NCBI GenBank assembly: GCA_946187325.1 | Contig: CAMHQC010000004.1 | Location: 32,884-96,883, forward strand | Reading direction: 5' to 3' | Source: an uncultured Clostridia bacterium | GTDB taxonomy: Bacteria; Bacillota; Clostridia; Oscillospirales; Acutalibacteraceae | DNA: 64,000 nucleotides | Shown: piece after piece, positions 27,793-36,756 of the stretch | How the letters are laid out: each line of letters starts with the position of its first letter | Numbering within the stretch: the stretch's first letter is position 1 | Position numbers and translations under genes: made by a program | The notes under the pieces: generated by a model | The model's database searches: none | What the model saw: the letters and a program-made list of their open reading frames with translations, nothing else | Told to the model about the DNA's origin: nothing

Positions 27793-27830
27793 GGGTTACA
27801 GGTAACAGTTAACAGTTAATAGCTAACAGA
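27793..27830 (+). repeat. degenerate heptamer tract (GTTAACA type)
   Basis: GGTTACA, GGTAACA, GTTAACA, GTTAATA, GCTAACA, GAAACGA in 7-base register between the U32 gene and alaS. No T-box structure was found in this 73-base gap. Confidence 0.8.
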
Positions 27831-27860
27831 AACGAAAAAACTTTACGAGGAGATATAAAA

Positions 27861-30485
27861 ATGGAATGGACAGGTCTTAATGAATTAAGAGAGAAATTTT
27901 TATCGTTTATGGAGAGCAAGGGATGTTTAAGACTACCTTCTTTCCCTCTTATTCCTAAGGACGATAAGAGCTTACTGCTTATAAACAGCGGTATGGCTCC
28001 TATGAAAAAATATTTTACAGGCGAGATTACTCCGCCTAAAACCAGGGTTACTACCTGCCAGAAATGTATCCGTACACCCGATATCGAGGAAGTCGGAAAA
28101 ACCGACCGCCACGGTACTTATTTCGAGATGCTCGGTAACTTTTCTTTCGGCGATTATTTTAAGAAGGAAGCTACCGCTTGGGCGTGGGAGTTCTTTACCG
28201 AGGTGCTCGATATTCCCAAGGAGAAGCTCTACGTTTCGGTTTATCAGGATGACGACGAGGCTTTTGATATTTGGACTAAACAGGTCGGCGTAGAGGAGAG
28301 CCATATGGTTCGTCTCGGAAAAGCCGATAACTTCTGGGAACACGGAAGCGGTCCCTGCGGCCCTTGCTCCGAGATTTACTACGACAGAGGCGAGGAACAC
28401 GGTTGCGGCAAGCCCGACTGTAAGGTGGGCTGTGAGTGCGATCGCTATATGGAGGTTTGGAACCTTGTATTTACCCAGTTCGATAACGACGGTAAGAACA
28501 ACTACACCCCGCTCGAACACCCGAATATCGACACAGGTATGGGACTTGAGCGTTTAGCCTGCGTAATGCAGAATGTCGATAATCTTTTCCTTGTAGATAC
28601 TGTCCAGAATATTATGAAGCATATAAGCGACGTTGTCGGTGTAAAATACGGCGAGGACGAAAAGACAGATATCTCGCTTCGGGTAATTACCGACCATATC
28701 CGTTCCACTACGTTTATGATTTCCGACGGAGTTATGCCGTCTAACGAAGGCAGAGGTTACGTTTTAAGACGACTTTTAAGACGCGCCGCCCGCCACGGCA
28801 GACTTTTAGGCTATAAAGAGCCGTTCCTCTATAAAATCTGCGATACTGTTATCAAGGAGAACGAGTCCGCTTATCCCGAGTTAAGAGAAAAACAGGACTT
28901 TATCACCAAGCTTATTAAGGTTGAGGAGGAGAACTTCGCCCGCACAATCGATCAGGGTATGGAGCTTCTCAACGCTATTATTGATAAAGCCGACAAGGCT
29001 ATCTCGGGCGAGGACGCGTTTAAGCTCAACGATACATTCGGATTCCCGATAGACTTGACCCGTGAAATTGCTCAGGAATCAGGCATTACGGTAGATGTCG
29101 AGCGTTTCAGAGAGCTTCTCAAGGAGCAGAAAACCCGAAGCCGTAAGGCAAGAAAGAACGCCGGGGCCGACGCTTGGATTTCCGATACAACCGATATGTC
29201 CGATATTAATGCTACCGAGTTTGTAGGCTATACCGACTACAACGCCGACAGCGAGGTGCTCGCTATAGTACGTGACGGCGAGCGGGTTGAATTAGTATCC
29301 GAGGGTGAGAGCGCTATTGTCGTTACCGCTAAAACTCCGTTCTACGCCGAGTCGGGCGGACAGATAGGCGATACGGGTTATATATCTGCCGAAAACGCTA
29401 AATTAAGCGTAGATAATACCACCAAGGATAACAGCGGTATTTTCCTGCACAGCGTAACCGTCGAGAACGGCGCGCTCACCGTAGGAGATAAGGTTAAGCT
29501 TTCTATCGACTCCGAAAGACGTGAGAGCATCCGCCGTAACCATACCGCCGCTCACTTACTTCAGGCGGCTTTACGAGAGGTACTCGGAACTCATGTCGAG
29601 CAGGCGGGCCAGCTTGTTACCGACGAGTCCGTTCGTTTTGACTTTACTCACTTTGAAGCTATGACCGCTAAGGAGCTTATCGAAGTTGAAAGACTTGTTA
29701 ACAGAAAAATCCTCGAGGGTATCGATGTTGAAACACGTGAAATGCCTATCGACGAGGCAAAAAAACTCGGCGCTATGGCGTTGTTCGGCGAAAAATACGG
29801 CGACGTTGTACGAGTAGTTAAGGCGGGGGATTTCTCGGTTGAGCTTTGCGGAGGTACTCACGTTGATAATACCTCTAAGCTCGGACTGTTCAAAATCCGC
29901 CAGGAAGGATCGGTAGCCGCGGGCGTTAGACGTATCGAGGCTATGACAGGTATCGGCGTGTTAAGATATATCAACAACGCCGTAGCTATGATCGGCGAAG
30001 CGGCGAGCGTGTTTAAGCTCAACGACCCGAAAAAGCTCGTTTCCGCTATGACTAAATTCGCCGAAGAAATGAAATCTAAGGACAGAGAGATTGAAGCCCT
30101 TAAAAACAAACTCGCCTTATCTCAGCTCGACGGTATCTTATCGTCGTCGGTTGACGTAAACGGCGTCAGCGTTATTACCTCTAAGGTTCAGGACGTTCAG
30201 GGCGGTCAGCTCAAGGATATGTGTAATATGTGTCTCGACCGCAATCAGAAAGCCGTTGTTGTACTCTGCGGAGTAACGGGCGGTAAGGGTACGTTCGCCT
30301 GCGCCTGCGGTAAGGAAGCGCTTGCTTTAGGACTTAACGCGGGTAAAATTGTAAAAGCTGCCGCTCAGCTCACGGGCGGTAACGGCGGCGGTAAACCCGA
30401 TATGGCTATGGCGGGAGCTAAGGACGTTTCTAAGATTGACGAAGCTTTATCCGCTGTAAAGGATATTGTAGCTGAAAGCTTATAA
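27861..30485 (+). CDS. alaS: alanyl-tRNA synthetase
   Basis: Charges tRNA-Ala and edits mischarged Ser/Gly. Class II catalytic core in the first ~240 residues (LINSGMAPMKKYFTG, CQKCIRTPDIEEVGKT), a tRNA-recognition helical region, the editing domain with zinc ligands HTAAHLLQAAL near 561 and CGGTH near 667, and a C-terminal DHHA1 domain with GGNGGGKPDMAMAG. 874 residues, full length. GAGGAGATATAAAA precedes the ATG. Confidence 0.97.
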   Translation: MEWTGLNELREKFLSFMESKGCLRLPSFPLIPKDDKSLLLINSGMAPMKKYFTGEITPPKTRVTTCQKCIRTPDIEEVGKTDRHGTYFEMLGNFSFGDYFKKEATAWAWEFFTEVLDIPKEKLYVSVYQDDDEAFDIWTKQVGVEESHMVRLGKADNFWEHGSGPCGPCSEIYYDRGEEHGCGKPDCKVGCECDRYMEVWNLVFTQFDNDGKNNYTPLEHPNIDTGMGLERLACVMQNVDNLFLVDTVQNIMKHISDVVGVKYGEDEKTDISLRVITDHIRSTTFMISDGVMPSNEGRGYVLRRLLRRAARHGRLLGYKEPFLYKICDTVIKENESAYPELREKQDFITKLIKVEEENFARTIDQGMELLNAIIDKADKAISGEDAFKLNDTFGFPIDLTREIAQESGITVDVERFRELLKEQKTRSRKARKNAGADAWISDTTDMSDINATEFVGYTDYNADSEVLAIVRDGERVELVSEGESAIVVTAKTPFYAESGGQIGDTGYISAENAKLSVDNTTKDNSGIFLHSVTVENGALTVGDKVKLSIDSERRESIRRNHTAAHLLQAALREVLGTHVEQAGQLVTDESVRFDFTHFEAMTAKELIEVERLVNRKILEGIDVETREMPIDEAKKLGAMALFGEKYGDVVRVVKAGDFSVELCGGTHVDNTSKLGLFKIRQEGSVAAGVRRIEAMTGIGVLRYINNAVAMIGEAASVFKLNDPKKLVSAMTKFAEEMKSKDREIEALKNKLALSQLDGILSSSVDVNGVSVITSKVQDVQGGQLKDMCNMCLDRNQKAVVVLCGVTGGKGTFACACGKEALALGLNAGKIVKAAAQLTGGNGGGKPDMAMAGAKDVSKIDEALSAVKDIVAESL

Positions 30486-30566
30486 TTCTAAAACAGAATA
30501 ATAATAAACGCCGAGGCTCAGCTTCACCGTTTTCTTTATGTAATTATATACAAATTAGGAGTTCTG

Positions 30567-30644
30567 TTTTTGTGCAAGTATACAAAGATAAATTTTTTTC
30601 GTATTTTTTGAAACTTTTTCGTGATTTCTTGACACTACTATAGT
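30567..30644 (+). promoter_or_regulatory. conserved 78-bp promoter block upstream of BspA-like genes, copy 1
   Basis: Shares 63 of 78 positions without a gap (hand count) with 48050-48127, upstream of the other BspA-like pair. Invariant parts: TTTTTGTGCAA, ACAAAGATAAA, TTTGAAACTTTTT, GATTT and GACACTACTATAGT. No good sigma-A pair fits; TGAAAC followed 15 bases later by (C/T)GAC resembles ECF-type promoters, and ACTATAGT is a palindrome. The rest of the 260-base gap (30486-30745) is AT-rich with no other recognised signal besides AGGAGG before the ATG. Confidence 0.7.
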
Positions 30645-30745
30645 GAAACTAAACACAAATCAAAAATATAATAATCTTTATTATCTTTCAACCGGCGTTT
30701 AGTTTGATGCAATTTTACATTATTATTAATTAGGAGGTATTCATT

Positions 30746-32305
30746 ATGAAATTGAAAAAAATTACATCTCTATTGTTAGCAGGATTAATGCTCGCGGGCA
30801 GCGCCGCTATAGATGCGGTAAGCGTGTCGGCTTTAGAGGATAAGTCTGACTTCGAGTATGACGTAACCGCCTCGGGCGACGCTGTTATAACCGATTATTA
30901 CGGTAATAAATCCGACGTCACTATCCCGGGCTCAATCAACGGCCACAAGGTTACGGCTATCGGCGGCTACTCTTTCGCTTATGATAATCATCTCGATAAG
31001 GTAACTATTCCGTCGAGCGTTAAGTCTATCGGTTCGGGAGCGTTCAGTTGTTGTGTAGGCCTAACTACCGTAAATATTCCCGACAGCGTTACGAGTATCC
31101 GTTTAGGAGCGTTCTCGGGTTGCGAAAATCTCTACCAAATTACGCTTCCGTCTAAGCTCAGCTCTATTGAAGACGAGGTTTTCTGGCATACCGCGCTCAC
31201 AAAAATCGAAATACCCGCCAAGGTAACCTCTATCGGCACATCGGCGTTCGCTTATTGCGGCAGTCTCGAGAGTATCACCGTTCCCGATACGGTAAATGCC
31301 CTCGGCGAGTCGGCATTTTATAGATGCGCTTCGCTTAGCTCCGTTAAACTCAGTTCTAATTTAACCGAGATTAAAGCCTATATGTTCAGCGGCGATACCG
31401 AGTTAACCTCTATCGCTATTCCGTCCAAGGTTAAGAAGATTAAGTATAAGGCTTTTGCGGAGTCGGGTATAAAAAAGATTAGTATATCTAAGAAAGTTTC
31501 CTCAATCGCCGACGAAGCGTTCTCAAACTGCTTTAACCTAAAGTCATTTGCCGTAAGTAAGAAGAATAACTACTACAGCTCCAAAAAAGGTGTACTGTAT
31601 AATAAGAAAAAGACCAAGCTTTTAACCTATCCCGCGGGTAAAACCGCTAAGAAATTCACCGTGCCCAAGTCGGTTAAGACTATCTATAAAAAAGCGTTTT
31701 ATAAAGCTTCTAAGCTCGGCAAGATTACCTTTAATAAGGGTATTAAAACTATAGGCACGAGAGCGTTCGACTACTGCGCTTTTAAGAGCGTTAAGCTGCC
31801 TTCTACAGTTAAGAAAATCGGAATGAACGCCTTTAAAAATAACCTGTCCCTAAAGACCGTGAGTATTCCCAAAAGCGTTACCGAGATTAAGTCCAACGCG
31901 TTCGCAATGAATACCGCTTTAAAGACCGTTAAGTTCGAGGGTAACTCTAAGCTAAAGCTCGGTTGGGGAGTTTTCGAGGGCTGTAAGTCGCTTCGTAAAA
32001 TCTCTATCCCTAAAACCAAGACCTCGGAGGGCGGACTTTGCTTTGCTTGTAACAAGCTTAAAACCGTAAAAATTTCCAAGGATATTAAGAAAATCTACCG
32101 CGAGGACTTCGCCGAGTGCAGAAAGCTCAATAAAGTTACTGTTCCGAAAACAGTTAAGAAAATCGGAAAATACGCCCTCGGCTATATTAACTACTACGAC
32201 TACAGCTACGATAAAAACGACAACTTTAAGATTACCGGCTATAAAGACTCCGCCGCCCATAAATACGCTAAGAAAAACGGCTTCCTGTTCAAGAAGTTGA
32301 AATAA
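30746..32305 (+). CDS. secreted BspA-like leucine-rich-repeat (LRR_5) protein
   Basis: 519 residues: signal peptide (MKLKKITSLLLAGLMLAG..., cleavage near residue 25-30), a short beta lead-in (YDVTASGDAVITDYYG), then about 15 LRR_5 repeats of the type 'I...AF..C..L..v.iP.sv..I' through the C-terminus, which ends HKYAKKNGFLFKKLK. No sortase motif, SLH or other anchor is visible, so it is probably released or loosely bound. Such Treponema pallidum LRR/BspA proteins mediate surface or host interactions in gut and oral bacteria; the ligand is unknown. Pairs with the next gene 13 bases away. Confidence 0.85.
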   Translation: MKLKKITSLLLAGLMLAGSAAIDAVSVSALEDKSDFEYDVTASGDAVITDYYGNKSDVTIPGSINGHKVTAIGGYSFAYDNHLDKVTIPSSVKSIGSGAFSCCVGLTTVNIPDSVTSIRLGAFSGCENLYQITLPSKLSSIEDEVFWHTALTKIEIPAKVTSIGTSAFAYCGSLESITVPDTVNALGESAFYRCASLSSVKLSSNLTEIKAYMFSGDTELTSIAIPSKVKKIKYKAFAESGIKKISISKKVSSIADEAFSNCFNLKSFAVSKKNNYYSSKKGVLYNKKKTKLLTYPAGKTAKKFTVPKSVKTIYKKAFYKASKLGKITFNKGIKTIGTRAFDYCAFKSVKLPSTVKKIGMNAFKNNLSLKTVSIPKSVTEIKSNAFAMNTALKTVKFEGNSKLKLGWGVFEGCKSLRKISIPKTKTSEGGLCFACNKLKTVKISKDIKKIYREDFAECRKLNKVTVPKTVKKIGKYALGYINYYDYSYDKNDNFKITGYKDSAAHKYAKKNGFLFKKLK

Positions 32306-32318
32306 AGGAGTTGTTTTT

Positions 32319-33596
32319 GTGAATAAAATCACCGCGTTAGTATTGACTGTTGTTATCGCGCTGTCGGCTTATTTCGCCGTAAATGCCGTAACGGCTGAAA
32401 ACGGTGAAGCTGACCGCCTTGAAAAAGATGTAATCTATACGAGCTCAGACGGTTTGTATCAGTACAAGCTTGCCGTTTACCATACATATGAGGATTGTCT
32501 TGTGGATTCGAGTTACGTAAGCGATACGGACGTACAGATTGTAAAATATCTTAGAACTAAGGTTAAGGGAATTTATATCGTCCCCGATAAGATTGACGGC
32601 CATCCCGTAGGCGAGATAGGAAAAGAAGCCTTTAAAAACAGAGATTTTATAAAGGTAGAATTCCATAAAAATATTAAACAGGTTAACAGTAAGGCGTTTT
32701 ACGGATGTAAAAACCTAAAGCAGATTATCTTTAAGGGAAGTAAAGAATACGAAGGTCTTTCGTATGTAGGAAAAGAGGCTTTCGCCAATTGCGCCAAGCT
32801 GTCTAAACTGAGGTTTAATAAAAATAACGGCATTATCTTTAGGAAAAAAGCTTTGTATAACTGTCCGAAATTAAAATATTTCAGCTTCGACAGTGATTGC
32901 AATATCGGCTCGAAGGCTGTCGGCTATTATAAAGACAGTAAAACAGGTAAAGATAAACTCATTAAGGGATTAAAGATAAAGCTAAACGGAACAAGTTTCA
33001 CCGCTGACGCCAATACCGAAAGCTACTTTTATTCCAAAGGGTACAGCTGGACTGCTGATATATGCGATGAGGACGGAGTGTTGGGAATTTACCGAGAGGG
33101 CTATACCTATAAGCTTACCTATAACGGCGAAAAACCGAAAAGTATAAAATCCTCTAATACAAAGGTCGTAAAGGTTAATTCCGACGGAAGATTATTCAAC
33201 TTAAAAACAGGTAAAAGCAAATTAACATTTACGATGGAAGACGATTCAAAGAAAGAATATAAGTTGGAAGTCGGCAATTTGAGCGTATACGCGGATCCTT
33301 TACCCGATGTGGTATATCATTTAAAAAAGTACAATCTGTACTATAACTACGATAACGATAAAGGAAATTCCTGCCCGGAATATCTGCCCGTAAAGCTCGG
33401 AAAAGTTATAAGCCTTCGTATAAAAGGCAAGGTAAAAAGTATAAATAATATTTATAAAAGCTCCGCTAAGGCTAAGATTATCTCATCTCCCAAAGCTAAT
33501 GTGTTAAAAATCAAGGGCATAAAGAAGGGTAAAACCGCGGTGAAAATCCGAATTAATAAAATTAAAACAATTAAGATTAAACTAAAGGTAAAGTAG
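32319..33596 (+). CDS. secreted protein with short LRR_5 region and Ig-like C-terminal region
   Basis: 425 residues from a GTG at 32319 with AAAGGAG upstream. Signal peptide (residues 1-24, ending VNAVTA). A few LRR_5 repeats between about 80 and 190 (IGKEAFKNRDFIKVEF, NSKAFYGCKNLKQI). Then a region with SIKSSNTKVVKVNSDGRL and LKTGKSKLTF near 270-300, which looks like a bacterial Ig-like (BIG_2) domain, and a basic beta-rich C-terminus (KGKTAVKIRINK). Cotranscribed with the upstream LRR gene. Role presumably extracellular adhesion or structure; not established. Confidence 0.75.
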   Translation: MNKITALVLTVVIALSAYFAVNAVTAENGEADRLEKDVIYTSSDGLYQYKLAVYHTYEDCLVDSSYVSDTDVQIVKYLRTKVKGIYIVPDKIDGHPVGEIGKEAFKNRDFIKVEFHKNIKQVNSKAFYGCKNLKQIIFKGSKEYEGLSYVGKEAFANCAKLSKLRFNKNNGIIFRKKALYNCPKLKYFSFDSDCNIGSKAVGYYKDSKTGKDKLIKGLKIKLNGTSFTADANTESYFYSKGYSWTADICDEDGVLGIYREGYTYKLTYNGEKPKSIKSSNTKVVKVNSDGRLFNLKTGKSKLTFTMEDDSKKEYKLEVGNLSVYADPLPDVVYHLKKYNLYYNYDNDKGNSCPEYLPVKLGKVISLRIKGKVKSINNIYKSSAKAKIISSPKANVLKIKGIKKGKTAVKIRINKIKTIKIKLKVK

Positions 33597-33624
33597 ATTT
33601 TTAACCGCGGTGTTATATATAAAA

Positions 33625-33662
33625 GACCGATTCAGCTATACGACTGAATCGGTCAATTTTTT
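33625..33662. terminator. bidirectional terminator between LRR gene and DUF4160 gene
   Basis: GACCGATTCAG (33625-33635) and CTGAATCGGTC (33644-33654) form a perfect 11-bp stem, followed by AATTTTTT on the plus strand and by TTTTATAT on the reverse strand. It separates convergent genes. Confidence 0.88.
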
Positions 33663-33674
33663 AACAATAATACT

Positions 33675-33953
33675 TTAACAGTAATATGATATTTCTCCGA
33701 AAAACGAAATCCATTTATCAATAACAATCTGTATATTCGCTTCTACCGCGCGCCTGAGATAGTTAAGAGTTTTTTCGTCAAGCTTCGAGTTGTTATTAGC
33801 GATTAAACACTTTCCTGATTGTGTTATCCAAAATTTAGTGGCGTTTTGAGTAGGTTTGCCCGCGGAAATATGAACGTGAATCGGTTCAAGCGGTAAGCTT
33901 TCGTTAGCCCAGAAATAAACCCAATACGAACCAATTTTAAAAACTTGAGGCAT
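33675..33953 (-). CDS. DUF4160 family protein
   Basis: 92 residues. MPQVFKIGSYWVYFWANESLPLEPIHVHISAG matches the DUF4160 pattern (MPxxFxxxGxxxxFxxxExxPxHxHV). These small proteins usually sit beside a short partner gene and have been suspected to be toxin-antitoxin-like; no biochemical role is established. Its start lies 17 bases inside the upstream ORF on the same strand, so the two are coupled. Composition is more AT-rich than nearby housekeeping genes. Confidence 0.75.
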   Translation of the reverse strand: MPQVFKIGSYWVYFWANESLPLEPIHVHISAGKPTQNATKFWITQSGKCLIANNNSKLDEKTLNYLRRAVEANIQIVIDKWISFFGEISYYC

Positions 33954-34209
33954 TATTTATTCCTCCGTTTTGAGAAAGCTCAAGAATAAGATGCGCGTTA
34001 TTTTTAATAAGCTTTTCGTATTCTTCAATTTCATCATCGGTAAAACCGAAGATATCTTTCCATTCGTATTTAGGCAGTACACAGCTTGCGTTGTGGAACC
34101 CGTCTTTTTCGTCTGCTTTTTCTATATATACTGTAACGCAACCGTTTTCGTCCATTTGAGAGTGGACGATTTCTGTTGTGTCTTCAAGAGTTAAATAAGG
34201 GTACATCAT
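33937..34209 (-). CDS. small acidic partner of DUF4160 (unrecognised family)
   Basis: About 90 residues from the ATG at 34209 (MMYPYLTLEDTTEIVHSQ); the GTG at 34218 is inside the GAGGTG ribosome site and is rejected. Acidic, beta-strand-like first half and helical second half (FTDDEIEEYEKLIKNNAHLILELSQ). I do not recognise the family; it occupies the position normally held by DUF2442-type partners of DUF4160. Overlaps DUF4160 by 17 bases. Confidence 0.6.
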   Translation of the reverse strand: MMYPYLTLEDTTEIVHSQMDENGCVTVYIEKADEKDGFHNASCVLPKYEWKDIFGFTDDEIEEYEKLIKNNAHLILELSQNGGINNASSF

Positions 34210-34312
34210 AGTTCTCACCTCGACTACATTCTAGCATACCCAAATTATAAAATCAATATTAAAAAATAAAAAGCTCCGTCATAACGACAGAGCCTTAATC
34301 TTGCGGTTTTAA

Positions 34313-34501
34313 TTAGATAGCGCGCTCAACCTTACCTGAACGTAAGCATCTTGTGCAAGCGTAAACGTGCTTCGGAGAGCCGTCAACAATAGCCTTTACG
34401 CGCTGTACGTTGGGCTTCCATGTTCTGTTAGAACGTCTGTGTGAATGAGAAACTTTAATTCCGAAAGTTACACCCTTGCCGCAGTAATCACATTTTGCCA
34501 T
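34313..34501 (-). CDS. rpmB: 50S ribosomal protein L28
   Basis: 62-residue ribosomal protein: MAKCDYCGKGVTFGIKVSHSHRRSNRTWKPN is the family signature, with the CxxC...C...C zinc-type form (CDYC at 4-7 and CTRCLR near the end). AAGGAGGTGCAGACAC lies upstream of the ATG on the reverse strand. Monocistronic. Confidence 0.96.
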   Translation of the reverse strand: MAKCDYCGKGVTFGIKVSHSHRRSNRTWKPNVQRVKAIVDGSPKHVYACTRCLRSGKVERAI

Positions 34502-34626
34502 GTGTCTGCACCTCCTTATTTAAATTACCAATTTACATAACTAACTATTGTATTATAAAGGATAATCGACGAAAATGCAAGTGATTTTTTAAAAAATTTA
34601 AAATTTATCTTTAAATAATTACACTC

Positions 34627-34655
34627 TTGTTATTTTTTAGATATTATGTTACAAT
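34627..34655 (+). promoter_or_regulatory. promoter of the M50 protease-scpA operon
   Basis: TTGTTA (34627-34632), 17-base spacer, TACAAT (34650-34655), about 38 bases before the ATG at 34694. Confidence 0.6.
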
Positions 34656-34693
34656 ATTATAGATTATATTTTTAGAATAGGGGAGTTTGTGTT

Positions 34694-35371
34694 ATGCTGA
34701 TTTCTTTATTATCGGGACGACTCGATTTTATGACCGCGCTGATGCAGATTTTAGCCTCGTTGGTAGTAATTTTTCTTATAATGCCGTTTCACGAATGGGC
34801 TCACGCTTTCGTAGCCTATAAGCTCGGCGATACAAGCGTAAAAGCCAGAGGTCGTCTTTCACTTAATCCGATAGAGCATATCGACCCTATCGGAGCTTTG
34901 ATGATTATTTTAGTCGGCTTCGGCTGGGCTAAGCCTGTTCCTATCGACGACAGGAACTTTAAAAATCCTAAAATCGAAATAGGTATAACCGCTATGGCGG
35001 GACCTTTGGCGAACTTTATAGCCGCATTGGCGGGCGGACTAATTCTAAACGCTTTAGCCGCGTTTACGGGTTCGTTTTTGGTTACGACTGTCGGTAACTA
35101 TATTTATATTTTCTTCTTATATTACGTTATGCTCAATATCTGTCTCGCGGTATTTAACCTCGTTCCGATTCCGCCGCTCGACGGCTCCAAGATACTTTTT
35201 ATGTTCTTGCCTGATAAATGGGTTTATACGCTTTATAAGTACGAAAACGTGTTCTTCCTTATTCTTCTCGTGCTCGTTTGGTTCAATATTTTACCGCTCG
35301 GTTATATCGAAAACGCGCTCGCTGATTTTGTGTTCTGGCTTACGGGGCTTCCCTTCGCGTTTGTCGGATAA
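34694..35371 (+). CDS. site-2 protease family (M50) membrane metalloprotease
   Basis: 225-residue polytopic membrane protein. The zinc motif HEWAH is at residues 33-37 within a TM helix, and the second motif NLVPIPPLDGSK lies near 155, supplying the third ligand (Asp). This short form lacks PDZ or CBS domains and belongs to the group of small Rhomboid-like S2P homologues of Firmicutes. Substrate unknown. It is 17 bases upstream of scpA, a frequent arrangement in clostridia. Confidence 0.9.
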   Translation: MLISLLSGRLDFMTALMQILASLVVIFLIMPFHEWAHAFVAYKLGDTSVKARGRLSLNPIEHIDPIGALMIILVGFGWAKPVPIDDRNFKNPKIEIGITAMAGPLANFIAALAGGLILNALAAFTGSFLVTTVGNYIYIFFLYYVMLNICLAVFNLVPIPPLDGSKILFMFLPDKWVYTLYKYENVFFLILLVLVWFNILPLGYIENALADFVFWLTGLPFAFVG

Positions 35372-35388
35372 AATGGATTGTTGATATT

Positions 35389-36114
35389 ATGGAAACTTTA
35401 CCGCAGCTTAATTACAAGCTCGAGACGTTCGAAGGGCCTCTCGACTTGCTTTTGAGTTTGATTGCTAAAAATAAAATAAATATTTATGATATTCAGATTT
35501 CCGAGCTTTTGGAGCAGTATATGGAGCAGATTGAGCGTATGCGCGAGCATCAGATGGATATCGCGAGCGAGTTTCTCGCTATGGCGTCAAGGCTCGTGTA
35601 TATCAAATCCGCTATGCTGCTTCCTAAGTACGAGGATGAAGCCGAGGAGCTTAAAAAAGAGCTTTCGGGACAGCTTATCGAGTACCGGCTCTGTAAGGAA
35701 ATCGCCGCTAAAATGAGCGGAATTTACGACTTCGATACTTTCTATAAGGACGCCTCTCCCGTTAAGTTCGACTTAACCTATAACCGGAGCCACGACCCTC
35801 AGGATGTCGTAAAGGGTTATATAGACGCTGTCGGACGGGGCAGAAGAAAGCTTCCGCCGCCCGAGTCGGCTTTCTCGGGGATTATAGAGCGAAAAATCGT
35901 TTCGGTTAACGGACGTATTATCTCCGTAATGCGTAAGCTTTGGCACGGAAAACGAGTTAAGTACCACGACCTTTTTACCGCCGTTAATGAACGAAGCGAG
36001 CTTGTCGCGACGTTTTTAGCCGTGCTCGAGCTCGTCAAGGGTAAAAGAGTCCGCATCGACGGTGACGGCGATAAAGCGGAAGTCTATATGGTTGATAAGA
36101 AAGTTAAAAGATGA
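35389..36114 (+). CDS. scpA: segregation and condensation protein A
   Basis: Kleisin subunit that bridges SMC ATPase heads in chromosome condensation. N-terminal YKLETFEGPLDLLLSLIAKNKINIYDI is the ScpA hallmark; a helical middle (LEFLAMASRLVYIKSAMLLP) and a winged-helix C-terminus (SELVATFLAVLELVKGKRV) follow. 241 residues. Works with ScpB (next gene) and Smc (not in window). Confidence 0.95.
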   Translation: METLPQLNYKLETFEGPLDLLLSLIAKNKINIYDIQISELLEQYMEQIERMREHQMDIASEFLAMASRLVYIKSAMLLPKYEDEAEELKKELSGQLIEYRLCKEIAAKMSGIYDFDTFYKDASPVKFDLTYNRSHDPQDVVKGYIDAVGRGRRKLPPPESAFSGIIERKIVSVNGRIISVMRKLWHGKRVKYHDLFTAVNERSELVATFLAVLELVKGKRVRIDGDGDKAEVYMVDKKVKR

Positions 36115-36149
36115 CATTTAAAGATTGAAAATGTTAGGAGCTGAATTTT

Positions 36150-36755
36150 TTGGCTGAAAAAGAAACAACAGAAATAAAAAACATCAACAGCGCTATAGAG
36201 GCGATACTTTTCGCCAACGGTTCGTCGGTAGAACCCGCCAGAATAGCCGTAGCGCTTAAAATATCAGAATCACAGGCGAGGGAACACCTCGACGAGCTGA
36301 TGAATGAATATCAGAACTCCGAAAGGGGTATTACTATAATAAAACTGAAGGAAAGCTACCAGATGGTAAGCGTTAAGGAATACGCTCCCGTTATCAGAAC
36401 GGTGATGGATTTAAGACGTAACACTCCGCTGTCCCAGGCGGCGCTCGAGGTACTCGCCGTAATCGCTTATAACCAGCCCGTTACAAAGTCCTTCGTCGAG
36501 CAGATTCGAGGCGTAGACTGTTCGGGAGTTATCGGCTCTTTAACCTCTAAGGATTTAATTGAGGAAAAGGGCAGGCTTGAGCTTCCCGGACGACCGCTTA
36601 TCTACGGTACTACCGAGAACTTTTTAAGATGCTTTAATATTTCCTCTATCGACGAGCTTCCGCCGCTTCCCGAGGATAATACCGGGGACGAGGAAGATAA
36701 CGGCGACGTCCAAATGACCGTCGAGGAAGTTATAGAGGAAGCCTCTAAGGATTAA
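36150..36755 (+). CDS. scpB: segregation and condensation protein B
   Basis: Partner of ScpA, forms winged-helix dimers. INSAIEAILFANGSSVEPARIA at the start, then LSQAALEVLAVIAYNQPVTKSFVEQIRGVD and LPGRPLIYGTTENFLRCF are the family signatures; acidic C-terminal tail. 201 residues. TTG start at 36150 with TTAGGAG 9 bases upstream; no nearer ATG or GTG fits. Confidence 0.94.
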   Translation: MAEKETTEIKNINSAIEAILFANGSSVEPARIAVALKISESQAREHLDELMNEYQNSERGITIIKLKESYQMVSVKEYAPVIRTVMDLRRNTPLSQAALEVLAVIAYNQPVTKSFVEQIRGVDCSGVIGSLTSKDLIEEKGRLELPGRPLIYGTTENFLRCFNISSIDELPPLPEDNTGDEEDNGDVQMTVEEVIEEASKD

Positions 36756-36756
36756 T

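Noticed and set aside
27788..27860. Possible T-box leader for alaS
   Set aside because: The gap is only 73 bases, without a specifier loop or the T-box sequence; it holds a heptamer tract and a normal ribosome site.
30630..30660. TTGACA at 30629-30634 as a normal -35 box for the first LRR gene
   Set aside because: No acceptable -10 lies 16-18 bases downstream, and the second copy of the block has TCGACA there, so the conserved feature is not a standard -35.
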